NCBI RefSeq assembly: GCF_003346865.1
Contig: NZ_QDKL01000003.1
Location: forward strand, 727,821 to 791,820
Length of the DNA stretch: 64,000 nt
Reading direction: 5' to 3'
DNA from: Halobacteriovorax vibrionivorans
Lineage (GTDB): Bacteria; Bdellovibrionota; Bacteriovoracia; Bacteriovoracales; Bacteriovoracaceae
The notes beneath the pieces are model-generated. The model saw only the letters and a list, made by a program, of their open reading frames with translations, ran no database searches and was not told the DNA's origin. Of the stretch, positions 54,088 to 61,990 are shown piece after piece. How positions within the stretch are numbered: the stretch's first letter is position 1; each line of letters starts with the position of its first letter. The position numbers were made by a program, and so were the translations under genes.

Positions 54088-55215
54088 CTATTCATAAGCT
54101 AACTCACGTTTTATTATTTTCGTTTGTATACTTTTGGATTGTTTAACATAGTCTCTCCCCTTCGAGTTATTTTCAATAACTACTGATACTGTTCCATCTA
54201 ATCCAATAAAAATATCATCAGTAGCCTCTTTATAAAAATCTAAATTATCAAGAAACTCTATTGATTTATAATTACCCTTTACAGTATTTAAAAGCATATG
54301 AAATACATCTCTTAAAATACCATGTATAATATCTTGTCCAGATTCATTCGCTTCTACTTTTGTGTATATATAATTAATTCCGTCAACTTCACCTTCATAA
54401 TACACAACATCTAAGCCTGAGTTTACTCTTTCACTTTGCAAAAGGTTTGCCATATCTTCAAAACCAAGGATTTTTAAGATCGATACATAATGCATACGCA
54501 TTATATACGATGAGAACATTTGACATTTATCCCAGTCCTCCATATTAATTTCACCAAAAGTTTTAGGATCTTTAACTAGAATATTTGGTATCACATTTGT
54601 TTTTTCACTTTTACAAAGTAGTCGTGTCGCAACGATATATCCCTTTACTTCGACATCTTTATTTTTATCCAAATCGTGAATTGATATTCTCGTAAACTGT
54701 TCTAACCAAGAACGATATGAGCCATTTGTAAAATTGACTGCATTCTTGACTCCTCTTCCTTTAGCTTCTGCTAAGAAGAAGCTTTTCACATCACGTGCAC
54801 AAAAGAAATCAGGTTTATCACCTTGTCCGTTTTTTCTGATAGTAATATTAAATGAATGCTGCAAATTAGAACTCTTCAAGGATCGATCAACATCCCAGTA
54901 ATACTTAATTCCCCAATGCTCAGAGAGCATCATTTTACAAAAAGCACGTCCAAGAGCGTTCGACTTTCCCCTCCGAATTTCAGACGAGTCTCCGAGGCCT
55001 CCATCAATAAAACGAAATTGTTTGTTATTACTATCTAGCATTTCAAGAGTTTGATGATCTTTTGCAATAAGTAAATTAAATTCATCAAAATATAAATAAT
55101 GACTTAGCTTCTTGTGATCAATATTAATCTCTGTAACTGGTATCGTTGTATCACTCGCTCGCAATAAAGAAATTGGAACAGGCTCACCTTTAAATAAATC
55201 TAACTTTAACTTCAT
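54088..55215 (-). CDS. Putative PD-(D/E)XK-type nuclease, single-gene cargo
   Basis: 375 residues. GDKPDFFCARDVKSFFLAEA contains Pro135-Asp136 and Glu150, followed by Lys152 in EAKGRG, a clear PD-(D/E)XK core. No helicase or methylase is next to it. The N-terminal 100 residues and C-terminal 180 residues are unrecognised. The low GC and lack of neighbours fit a defence or mobile-element nuclease. It ends about 80 bases from a short motif repeated at 63.1 and 63.9 kb. Confidence 0.62.
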   Translation of the reverse strand: MKLKLDLFKGEPVPISLLRASDTTIPVTEINIDHKKLSHYLYFDEFNLLIAKDHQTLEMLDSNNKQFRFIDGGLGDSSEIRRGKSNALGRAFCKMMLSEHWGIKYYWDVDRSLKSSNLQHSFNITIRKNGQGDKPDFFCARDVKSFFLAEAKGRGVKNAVNFTNGSYRSWLEQFTRISIHDLDKNKDVEVKGYIVATRLLCKSEKTNVIPNILVKDPKTFGEINMEDWDKCQMFSSYIMRMHYVSILKILGFEDMANLLQSERVNSGLDVVYYEGEVDGINYIYTKVEANESGQDIIHGILRDVFHMLLNTVKGNYKSIEFLDNLDFYKEATDDIFIGLDGTVSVVIENNSKGRDYVKQSKSIQTKIIKRELAYE

Positions 55216-55299
55216 ATTACAATTCCTCGATTAAATTTAAAATTTATAAGTATTATGAACAGCTATAACTGCATGATAGATAATAAGAAACTTAAAAAA

Positions 55300-55891
55300 T
55301 TATTTTTTAACTAGCGCTATATAATAATTCAAAGGGCCCTTCTTAAACTTACTCCCTTTTATTAAATGCATATAGTAATATCTGAACCCCAAAAATATAC
55401 TAATTAATAAAACAATTCCTTGAAGTATACCTTGAGCCCCGACTTCTCCCTTTCTCATGAGTTGAAAATTTAAAAGTAAAATAAAAGCAGAAGAAAGAAT
55501 ACTCCATCCCCCCCAAAAAGTATATTTTTCCTTTAGGAATTAAACGAAATAATAAATAGAAACAAAAAGGCACACAAATCAATGTTGTAATTATAGGTGA
55601 AGCAAGATTTGAAATTTCAAAAGCATTTTCAAATGCTCTAAATATTAGTAAAAGACTTACTCTTGTGAATAAATTTATAGACATTCCAGAAGCGATCATT
55701 AGCACAACAAAAGTTGGAATACATAGTATCCACCTAAATCTAAGATTTAACTGCTCGAACTTATCCAAAAGCCACTCTAGTCCAAAATATAGAAGTGTTA
55801 TAACAAATAGAATTAAAAAATCTATCAAGAGGGCAACTGAACCATCAGGGTTATACAATAAATCATTTATCGGACTTGGATGGGGTCTCAT
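55300..55891 (-). pseudogene. Membrane protein gene frameshifted in a run of seven G
   Basis: The frame from ATG 55891 encodes four membrane helices, then changes to implausible residues after a run of seven G (C-run 55508-55514 on the plus strand) and stops at 55400. With six G the frame continues through two more hydrophobic helices (WSILSSAFILLLNFQLM, ILQGIVLLISIFLGFRYYY) to a stop at 55300-55302. The gene is either broken, phase-variable by slippage, or misread at the homopolymer. Function unknown. Confidence 0.75.
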
Positions 55892-56152
55892 ATTCTAATT
55901 TCCTTTTCTGTAGTGCTCTATTCGTCCTAAAGTTGAGTAAACTTAAACAAACTCCGTCATAATTTCGGGCAGATGCACACACCTCAATATAATAGATAAA
56001 TGATATGAATACCTTACGACCGATAGCTTCAAGTACCCTATAGAAAAGAGTTATATATTTTTTCAAACGAGCTATTTCCATAAAATACGCCAAGCGTCTT
56101 CTTATTGATATTCTTAGATATTCAAAGTTTTCTGTAACTTTTCGATGATATA

Positions 56153-56719
56153 ATGAGATTTTCTGCGTCTATATACTTAGCACCACCTATTGGAGATGAG
56201 ATGACATTACCGGTTCATGAGGATTTGACTAAAGCGATGATAGAGAACTCCAGATGGATCTCTTATCGTTGTTATAATTCCGAATACGATCCAGAGAAGA
56301 GAAGAGACCTTCATCAGTCTATCATGTTAAAGGTTTTAGCTACAAACGATCGCTTTTGGAACAATGAGATTAGATCACCTAATGGATGGGTTAAAACGGT
56401 AGTCAGTAGAGCAATTAGTACTTATCGACGTGAAGAGGCCTCCATTCCAGATTTTGATGAATTTAATGAAGACACACATCTCATAAAGAACAAGCATGTC
56501 GATAATGAAGATAAGTACTTAATAAAATCAGTTCAAAAGTTTATGTTTGATAATTTTTCAACAAGAGATCAAGAAATCATGAATCTAGTCCTATTAAGAG
56601 AAGAGTACGAGAAGATCGGAGATATTGTTGGAATGAAATCAACAAGTATCGCAAACACAGTAAGTAAGCTAAGAAAAGAAGTTCAAAAGTTTTTAAAAGG
56701 AAATGAAGATGAAAACTAA
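56153..56719 (+). CDS. Sigma-70-family RNA polymerase sigma factor of the mobile element
   Basis: 188 residues. Region 2 is suggested by NGWVKTVVSRAISTYRRE (about 82-99) and region 4 by FSTRDQEIMNLVLLREEYEKIGDI plus the HTH with TSIANTVSKLRKEVQKFL. The spacing fits ECF-like sigma factors. Start uncertain: at ATG 56153 the bases TATAATG form a perfect -10 box overlapping the start, so the real start could be Met17 at 56201, which has GGAG 5 bases upstream. The next gene overlaps its end. It may drive element genes. Confidence 0.72.
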   Translation: MRFSASIYLAPPIGDEMTLPVHEDLTKAMIENSRWISYRCYNSEYDPEKRRDLHQSIMLKVLATNDRFWNNEIRSPNGWVKTVVSRAISTYRREEASIPDFDEFNEDTHLIKNKHVDNEDKYLIKSVQKFMFDNFSTRDQEIMNLVLLREEYEKIGDIVGMKSTSIANTVSKLRKEVQKFLKGNEDEN

Positions 56720-57269
56720 TAAAAGCTTTGATGACATAATTGATATTTTTGAAAGAAATCACGTAGATGAACTTAATATCAATGAAGAAATGCTGAATGA
56801 TTTAGTAAAAAAAGAAGAGAAGAGAAAGAAATCGTCTAAATACATTATTATTTTAAGATTTCTAGCATTAGTTGGTTTCTCATTCTTTTTCATACTAATT
56901 GCCAAGAATACATTAGAAGCGATTTTAATTGTTTCCGTACTACTTGTTGTGGCTCTAATTTCAGCAATGGAAATAAGATTTCAAGAAAAGTTAAAGAAAC
57001 AAGATATCGGTAATACACTAGATGACTACTTAAACCAGAGAAGACTAATGCTTAAAGAGTGGATAAGACAGCTTAGAATCTCTCGCTATCTCTTCTACCC
57101 TATACTTCTAGGAATCGTTATAAACAACATCGTCTTTATGCTTAATGAAGAACACTTAGGCTTTAGAGTTGCTGGCATTATTTATATTTTAGTATTAATG
57201 GTGCTTGTCACAAAGAACATTGAGGGATCGATTAAAGACTATAAGAGAAAGCTTAAAGCACTAAAGTAA
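56709..57269 (+). CDS. Membrane protein, possible anti-sigma partner
   Basis: 186 residues from ATG 56709, with AAAGG 9 bases upstream (an ATG at 56703 is also possible). An acidic/basic N-terminal 45 residues precede two membrane helices (about 47-65 and 67-85), a charged middle, and two more helices (about 125-165). It overlaps the end of the sigma gene. Membrane proteins encoded right after a sigma factor are often anti-sigma factors; no anti-sigma domain is recognised. Confidence 0.55.
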   Translation: MKTNKSFDDIIDIFERNHVDELNINEEMLNDLVKKEEKRKKSSKYIIILRFLALVGFSFFFILIAKNTLEAILIVSVLLVVALISAMEIRFQEKLKKQDIGNTLDDYLNQRRLMLKEWIRQLRISRYLFYPILLGIVINNIVFMLNEEHLGFRVAGIIYILVLMVLVTKNIEGSIKDYKRKLKALK

Positions 57270-57323
57270 ATCAAATCATTTAACTTGCAGAATAAAACTT
57301 AGTTTCTACTAGGAGGGATATCT

Positions 57324-58742
57324 TTGTCTAAAAATTCCAACAATAACGATTCAGGACTTGATCTAGTATCGCCATTAGCCGATATTTTGGTGATACTTGT
57401 TGAACAATTAACAAAGCTCATGACGTTTTTAGTTAATGAAGCCGTTAAATTTATTAGAGTAAAGTATCTAGGTCACAACCTATCAAACCCCATTAATCAA
57501 AAACATCTCAAAAAGAAGAAATCAACCGATGATTCAAGATTTCTAGGGTATTCGATAAATAATAGAAGACTCTACCCTCTTAATGACATTAATACAGGAA
57601 AGCATACCGCTGTAATTGGCTCTACAGGTTCAGGGAAGACTGTATGTTTACAATTATTAATTGATCATGCATTGACCACGGGCAAGCCAGTCACTTACTT
57701 TGATCCTAAGGCCAGTATTGAATCTATTCGAGACTTTAGAAATATGTGTGCAAATCAAGATAAGAAGCTCTATCTCTTCACAGATATCTCTGATGAGACG
57801 TCTTATTTTAATCCCCTACTTGATGGCAGTCTTGATGACATCAGCGACAGGATTATCAATGCACTTGATTGGTCAGAACCATTTTACAAGAATGAATCAA
57901 TTGAGGCACTTGATCACGTCCTGCAAGCTCTTTATAAATCACAAACGACGATAACTTTTAAGAACATCGTTATTGAGTTAAATAAGCACCAAAACAAGAA
58001 GAATATCAAAGGGCTCATTAATCAATTAACAAAGATTAATAACTCACCTTATGGCGAGCTTTTAAATAATGAATCAAGTGATGTCCTAACATTTAATAAG
58101 CTTCGTGTAGAGAATGCTTGTATCTATATTGGAATTTCTTCTATGGGACATAGCTCAAGTGGACATATCTTAAATAAAGTCTTCTTTGGTGCACTCTTAA
58201 CTCATGCTAAGGACTCACTTACTAATAAGGTTAGAGGGCTAAAAGATCCTCTTAGGAATCCAATGTCAATTGTCTTTGATGAACTTTCTAGCACAATACA
58301 TGAAGGCTTTATTGATCTACAGAATAAGTGTCGCCAAGCTGGTATGGAAATTACTTATGCGACTCAAGGCCCTGCTGATATTGATCGTATATCACCTATT
58401 CTAACGGCCCAGATATTTGAAAATACCAATAATATCTTTGTCTTTAATCAGGTCGTCCCTACTCATACAGAGTTCTTTGCTCGTATTTTTGGAACAATCA
58501 GAAAAGATAAACTAACTCACGTCGTTGAAAATGATCAACGGCAGAATACTGGATCAGTTAGAGAAGTCGAAGAATTTATTGTTCATAGTAATATTTTAAG
58601 AAATCTAAGAGTTGGACAATGTGTCCTATTTCAAAGAATACCAAAAAGGATTGATCTAATTAATGTTCGCTACTTTAAAGCTCAAGCAAGAGTCCCTGAC
58701 ACAAAAGATCAGGCACAACTTGCAGGAGCAATCTTTAACTAA
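57324..58742 (+). CDS. VirD4/TraD-like conjugative coupling ATPase
   Basis: 472 residues starting at TTG 57324, 7 bases after a perfect AGGAGG. A hydrophobic helix region (about 14-40) anchors the N-terminus. Walker A is GSTGSGKT (99-106), and VTYFDPKASIESIRDF follows. Walker B is MSIVFDELS, and YATQGPADIDRI resembles the coupling-protein QxxxQ/L region. These ATPases link DNA substrates to a transfer channel. No relaxase or channel genes lie nearby. With the next gene it forms a pair seen in integrative mobilisable elements. Confidence 0.85.
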   Translation: MSKNSNNNDSGLDLVSPLADILVILVEQLTKLMTFLVNEAVKFIRVKYLGHNLSNPINQKHLKKKKSTDDSRFLGYSINNRRLYPLNDINTGKHTAVIGSTGSGKTVCLQLLIDHALTTGKPVTYFDPKASIESIRDFRNMCANQDKKLYLFTDISDETSYFNPLLDGSLDDISDRIINALDWSEPFYKNESIEALDHVLQALYKSQTTITFKNIVIELNKHQNKKNIKGLINQLTKINNSPYGELLNNESSDVLTFNKLRVENACIYIGISSMGHSSSGHILNKVFFGALLTHAKDSLTNKVRGLKDPLRNPMSIVFDELSSTIHEGFIDLQNKCRQAGMEITYATQGPADIDRISPILTAQIFENTNNIFVFNQVVPTHTEFFARIFGTIRKDKLTHVVENDQRQNTGSVREVEEFIVHSNILRNLRVGQCVLFQRIPKRIDLINVRYFKAQARVPDTKDQAQLAGAIFN

Positions 58743-58751
58743 AGGCTACTT

Positions 58752-59474
58752 ATGAATTACTTAGAAAATATAAACCCAAGCTACTTTGAAGTTCTCTATC
58801 CTCTAACGAAGTGGAAAATACTTAGTATTAAGGATTTAAAAGAAGAAGCTGAGTACAACGGAAGTCTTTCTGGCTTTTATAAGATTATTTCAAAGTTAGA
58901 AAAGAATCTTCTTATTGATAGCTTTATTAATACTTGGACGAATAAGAAATATATCTACCTCATGCCTTCAGCTATCAAGGCCCTTGGAAAAAATATATCT
59001 ACACTTAATATAAATCGTGACATCAGGTTTCACGATTCAATTGTGACAAGTATCACAAGAGAGTTTAATACATATCCCTTTATTGAAGAAGTCTTCCTTG
59101 ATTTTCAAACAAGAGAGAAGTTTCCTTTGCTAGAAAGAGTTCCCGATAGTCTCTTAATAGGAAAACTTGGAAGATCATTCAATATTGCAATTGAAGTTGA
59201 GTTAACACAAAAAAGCAGTGATCGAGTGAAGGAAATTATTAGAACCTACTCATCCTCTAAATTGGTTAATCAAGTTCTATATATTACTGATAAGAAGTCC
59301 ATCTTAAATGCCTACCAAAAGTATTTAAATGAACTAGGAGAAGAAATATCTAAAGAGAAGATCCTCATTATGTACATGAAGGATATGGCCAAAGGCAAAG
59401 TAGAGATTATGAATTCCCCTGTTCTTTTTAAAGATAAGGTCACAACGCTTAAAGAATTATTTGGAACAGCATGA
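58752..59474 (+). CDS. Replic_Relax/MobC-like winged-helix protein
   Basis: 240 residues, starting 9 bases after the ATPase gene. An N-terminal winged helix (YPLTKWKILSIKDL, FYKIISKLEKNLLI) is followed by a nuclease-like alpha/beta region. There, DSLLIGKLGRSFNIAIEVELT places an acidic D...E pattern as in Replic_Relax proteins, which take part in plasmid or element nicking and replication. It could be the DNA-processing protein of the element in place of a classical relaxase. The call is based on layout and the VirD4 neighbour. Confidence 0.65.
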   Translation: MNYLENINPSYFEVLYPLTKWKILSIKDLKEEAEYNGSLSGFYKIISKLEKNLLIDSFINTWTNKKYIYLMPSAIKALGKNISTLNINRDIRFHDSIVTSITREFNTYPFIEEVFLDFQTREKFPLLERVPDSLLIGKLGRSFNIAIEVELTQKSSDRVKEIIRTYSSSKLVNQVLYITDKKSILNAYQKYLNELGEEISKEKILIMYMKDMAKGKVEIMNSPVLFKDKVTTLKELFGTA

Positions 59475-59659
59475 GGTAGCTTCAAGGTAATGTATGGGTA
59501 ATGCTCTTCCAATATAGTCGAGGGCATTTTTCCAAACCTATTTAACACATTAAAATTATTCGCTTATTTTCGTCTCGATTGTTGACCTCTCCCTCACTAC
59601 GTAAACTTGAAGGAAGAGGTCACCAAGTCGAGACTCCAAACGCGAATCATGGAGAAAAA
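59475..59659. other. Intergenic region holding a nested inverted repeat
   Basis: 185 bases between the Replic_Relax-like gene and the next gene, largely taken up by the structured element at 59558-59647. No gene was seen in it. Confidence 0.7.
59558..59647. promoter_or_regulatory. Nested inverted repeat, candidate oriT or RNA structure
   Basis: GTCTCGATTGTTGACCTCT (59572-59590) pairs with 59615-59634 (AGAGGTCACCAAGTCGAGAC), 18 matched positions with one mismatch and one extra base, around a 24-base loop. A further outer pair ATTCGC/GCGAAT (59558-59563 and 59642-59647) encloses it. No T-run follows. Its place between transfer genes and the excision/integration module is typical of oriT. Confidence 0.65.
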
Positions 59660-60019
59660 ATGAAAAAACAAAATAAGAAACTAATCGTAGAAGAGCAATT
59701 CACAACAAAAGGACGAGCACAAAATGCAACCTGCACATGCAAAATATTCGAGCTTAACAATACTAGTCATTATCACGTCGTACTATCTGGCCCCGATGCT
59801 GAAAACTACACAGGTCGATCAGTATCGAATCACTTTGAGCACTTTGCAACAGCAATTAAGGAGAAGTTCTTAACGAATATCCACCCGAAAAATATTAAAT
59901 GGTTTGAACATATGAATTGGAAAGATCAATCATTGGATGATCTTCTGTTAAGTGTCTCAATGAAATTTTCTAAGAAAGAATATTGTAATACATCATGGGG
60001 AGCTTCTGTTGATGCTTAA
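59660..60019 (+). CDS. Hypothetical small protein of the mobile element
   Basis: 119 residues from ATG 59660, with GGAG 5 bases upstream; an upstream ATG at 59579 lies inside the inverted repeat and has no ribosome site. Basic N-terminus (KKQNKKL), then a central alpha/beta region with TCTCKIFELN and HYHVVLSGPDAENY, and a helix. No family recognised. Its end overlaps the first excisionase-like gene by 8 bases. Confidence 0.6.
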   Translation: MKKQNKKLIVEEQFTTKGRAQNATCTCKIFELNNTSHYHVVLSGPDAENYTGRSVSNHFEHFATAIKEKFLTNIHPKNIKWFEHMNWKDQSLDDLLLSVSMKFSKKEYCNTSWGASVDA

Positions 60020-60215
60020 CTCTGGCAAAGAAGTGACGTTGTTAAATAGTAAAGAGCTGGCAGTAAAGTTAGGTGTTCCTATTAATACAATCTACTATTG
60101 GGTAAGTAAGAGTGACATTCCTTATGTGAAACTTGGCAAGCATAACCGCTTTAATTATGAGGAAGTCATCGAATACTTTCAAAGTAAAACGAAACAAAAG
60201 AAAGATTTAAAGTAG
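60012..60215 (+). CDS. Excisionase-like MerR-type HTH protein
   Basis: 67 residues from ATG 60012 with GGGAG upstream. It is almost entirely one HTH_17/Xis-type domain: LLNSKELAVKLGVPINTIYYWV, then DIPYVKLGKHNRFNYEEVIEYF. Such proteins bind att sites and direct excision or regulate the integrase. It overlaps the preceding gene and lies 9 bases before a second HTH gene. Confidence 0.8.
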   Translation: MLNSGKEVTLLNSKELAVKLGVPINTIYYWVSKSDIPYVKLGKHNRFNYEEVIEYFQSKTKQKKDLK

Positions 60216-60224
60216 TTAGGGGGT

Positions 60225-60491
60225 ATGATGGATAGTTTTGAATATGCTGGTTACAAAGATAATTATAAACGCTATACTGAGCAAGTTGATAGGGATAATC
60301 CCCTATCAACCATGCTCTTTGACAATTTAGAATGGTTAACAACGGCCGAAGCAGCTTACTACTTAAGAAAGTCAAAAGATGCGATTAGACAGATGGTGTG
60401 CCGTGGACAATTACGGGCCCGTAAATTTCATCGTCGTCTTTACTTTCGCAAAGTAGAACTAGATCAAGCACTGGATACCTCTTTTTATTAA
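60225..60491 (+). CDS. Second excisionase-like HTH protein
   Basis: 88 residues. After a 30-residue lead comes an HTH_17-type domain: WLTTAEAAYYLRKSKDAIRQ, then GQLRARKFHRRLYFRKVELD. GGGGT precedes the start; an ATG 3 bases later is equally likely. It lies 14 bases before the integrase gene. Having two excisionase-like proteins is somewhat unusual; one may regulate and the other excise. Confidence 0.78.
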   Translation: MMDSFEYAGYKDNYKRYTEQVDRDNPLSTMLFDNLEWLTTAEAAYYLRKSKDAIRQMVCRGQLRARKFHRRLYFRKVELDQALDTSFY

Positions 60492-60505
60492 AAACGGAGG
60501 TATAT

Positions 60506-61621
60506 ATGGCAATTACTAGTTATGAAAAAGACGGCAAGACTTATTACAGAGTTTATATTCAAGAACGAAGCAGTAAGGATTGCACCGTCAGAGTCCAGCG
60601 ATCAAAAGCAGGAATCGAATCATTAGCTCAGGCAAGACGAGAAGAAAAAAAGCTAACCAAGCGAGTGTTTGAACTTGTAGCGAGTATCGAGGCGAAAGGC
60701 ATAACTTGGAAAGAGTTGGCCCATCGCTGGGAAATGAGTGCACGAAATGGACTGGCCGGAAAGAAATATACAAGGCCAGTAATTATCCATCACGTCAACA
60801 CTCTCTACATTCACACAGACACTTGGCTTGATAAACGTATTAAAGACTTAGGACGAGCTGATGGCCGTTATGTCATTAATAATCTTATCTCTGAAAATTA
60901 CAGCCTCAGTCGAATCAAAGCGATCAAAGGATCGATTAATAAGATTTGGACTTGGGGAGTTGAAGAAGGCTTAATCACCGACGTTGTAAAAAGCCCAGTT
61001 CACGGACTGGTTATCGAAAGTGAAAAAAATAAGTACAAACCTATCCTCACCCTTGAGGAAGTTAGAAAACTTCTTTATGAAGCAGAGATAAGAAAACACC
61101 CTTGGCGTCACATTTGGGCGGTTGCTCTCCTCACCGGAATGCGATCAGGTGAATTATACGCCCTTACATGGGAGGACGTTGATTTCGATAACAACATTAT
61201 CCGAATCACAAAATCCTATAGCTCACGAATCAAGGGTGTGAAATCGACCAAGAACTCAGAATGGAGAAACGCACATATCTCAGAAGACTTAAAAGAAGTC
61301 CTTCTAAAGATAAGAAAGCTTGATCCAAATTCTGAAAATGTTCTCCCACGAGCTGCGGGCTGGAGATGTGGAAACGCAGGCAAAGTTATAAGAGACTTCC
61401 TACATCGCATTGGAATTGAAAAGCACATCACTTTTCACACTCTAAGAGCTTGCTTTGCGACTCACGTATTGGCCTCTGGAGCTGAACCTACTCAGGTTAT
61501 GAAAATGGGAGGCTGGTCAGATTTTAAGACCTTTCAAATCTACGTCCGTATGGCGGGTGTTGATGTGAAGGGAGTGACAGACGACTTCAGGGTGACTCCT
61601 AAAAAAGGGATTAAAAACTAA
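60506..61621 (+). CDS. Tyrosine recombinase / integrase
   Basis: 371 residues. The catalytic set is Arg213 (TGMRSGELYAL), Lys249 (KSTKNSEWR), His311-x-x-Arg314 (HTLRACFATH), Trp337 in GGWS and Tyr346 (QIYVR), all in order. An N-terminal arm-binding and SAM-like core-binding region precedes. It should integrate and excise the element. An AAAACGGAGG ribosome site precedes the start. It is the last gene of the plus-strand transfer/recombination run and is followed by a terminator hairpin. Confidence 0.95.
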   Translation: MAITSYEKDGKTYYRVYIQERSSKDCTVRVQRSKAGIESLAQARREEKKLTKRVFELVASIEAKGITWKELAHRWEMSARNGLAGKKYTRPVIIHHVNTLYIHTDTWLDKRIKDLGRADGRYVINNLISENYSLSRIKAIKGSINKIWTWGVEEGLITDVVKSPVHGLVIESEKNKYKPILTLEEVRKLLYEAEIRKHPWRHIWAVALLTGMRSGELYALTWEDVDFDNNIIRITKSYSSRIKGVKSTKNSEWRNAHISEDLKEVLLKIRKLDPNSENVLPRAAGWRCGNAGKVIRDFLHRIGIEKHITFHTLRACFATHVLASGAEPTQVMKMGGWSDFKTFQIYVRMAGVDVKGVTDDFRVTPKKGIKN

Positions 61622-61649
61622 CGTCCTTTCATTAAAATAGGTTAAATAT

Positions 61650-61677
61650 ACAGGAAGGAGAAGAATCTCTTTCCTGT
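61650..61677 (+). terminator. Terminator after the integrase gene
   Basis: ACAGGAAGGAGA (61650-61661) and TCTCTTTCCTGT (61666-61677) pair at 11 of 12 positions with a 4-base loop AGAA, followed by CATTTTATATTTT. Confidence 0.8.
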
Positions 61678-61710
61678 CATTTTATATTTTCAAGCACTTA
61701 CATGTAGAAA

Positions 61711-61738
61711 TTGCCATTTTGTCAATTTCTGCTATACT
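61711..61738 (+). promoter_or_regulatory. Extended -10 promoter for the 61792-62863 pair
   Basis: TTGCCA (61711-61716), a 16-base spacer and TATACT (61733-61738) with TGC just before it, which gives an extended -10 (TGCTATACT). It lies 54 bases before the start at 61792 and after the integrase terminator, so the two genes beyond form their own unit. Confidence 0.6.
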
Positions 61739-61791
61739 AATTAAAGTTAACTTATTGAAAATCCGATAGGTTAATAAACAGTGAGGTTTAA

Positions 61792-61977
61792 ATGGCGACA
61801 AAGTCTGTTAAAAACAAGTCAAAAAATGCATCTAAGTCTAAGAAGTTTCATAATAATGAAGCTTTAAATGATGTTTTAAAGATTCTTGTAAAAGCTTCCA
61901 GTAACGAAACTCAAAGTTTTTCAAAAAAACAAAAACAATCATTTATCAATACAATTGCTCAGCAAATAAATTCTTAA
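61792..61977 (+). CDS. Small basic protein paired with a 290-residue protein
   Basis: 61 residues, with GAGG before the start. The first 20 residues are Lys/Ser-rich (KSVKNKSKNASKSKK), the rest one or two helices. It is followed 14 bases later by a larger gene, a small-large layout like toxin-antitoxin or two-part defence units; no toxin family is recognised. Confidence 0.55.
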   Translation: MATKSVKNKSKNASKSKKFHNNEALNDVLKILVKASSNETQSFSKKQKQSFINTIAQQINS

Positions 61978-61990
61978 ATAGAGCAAGATC

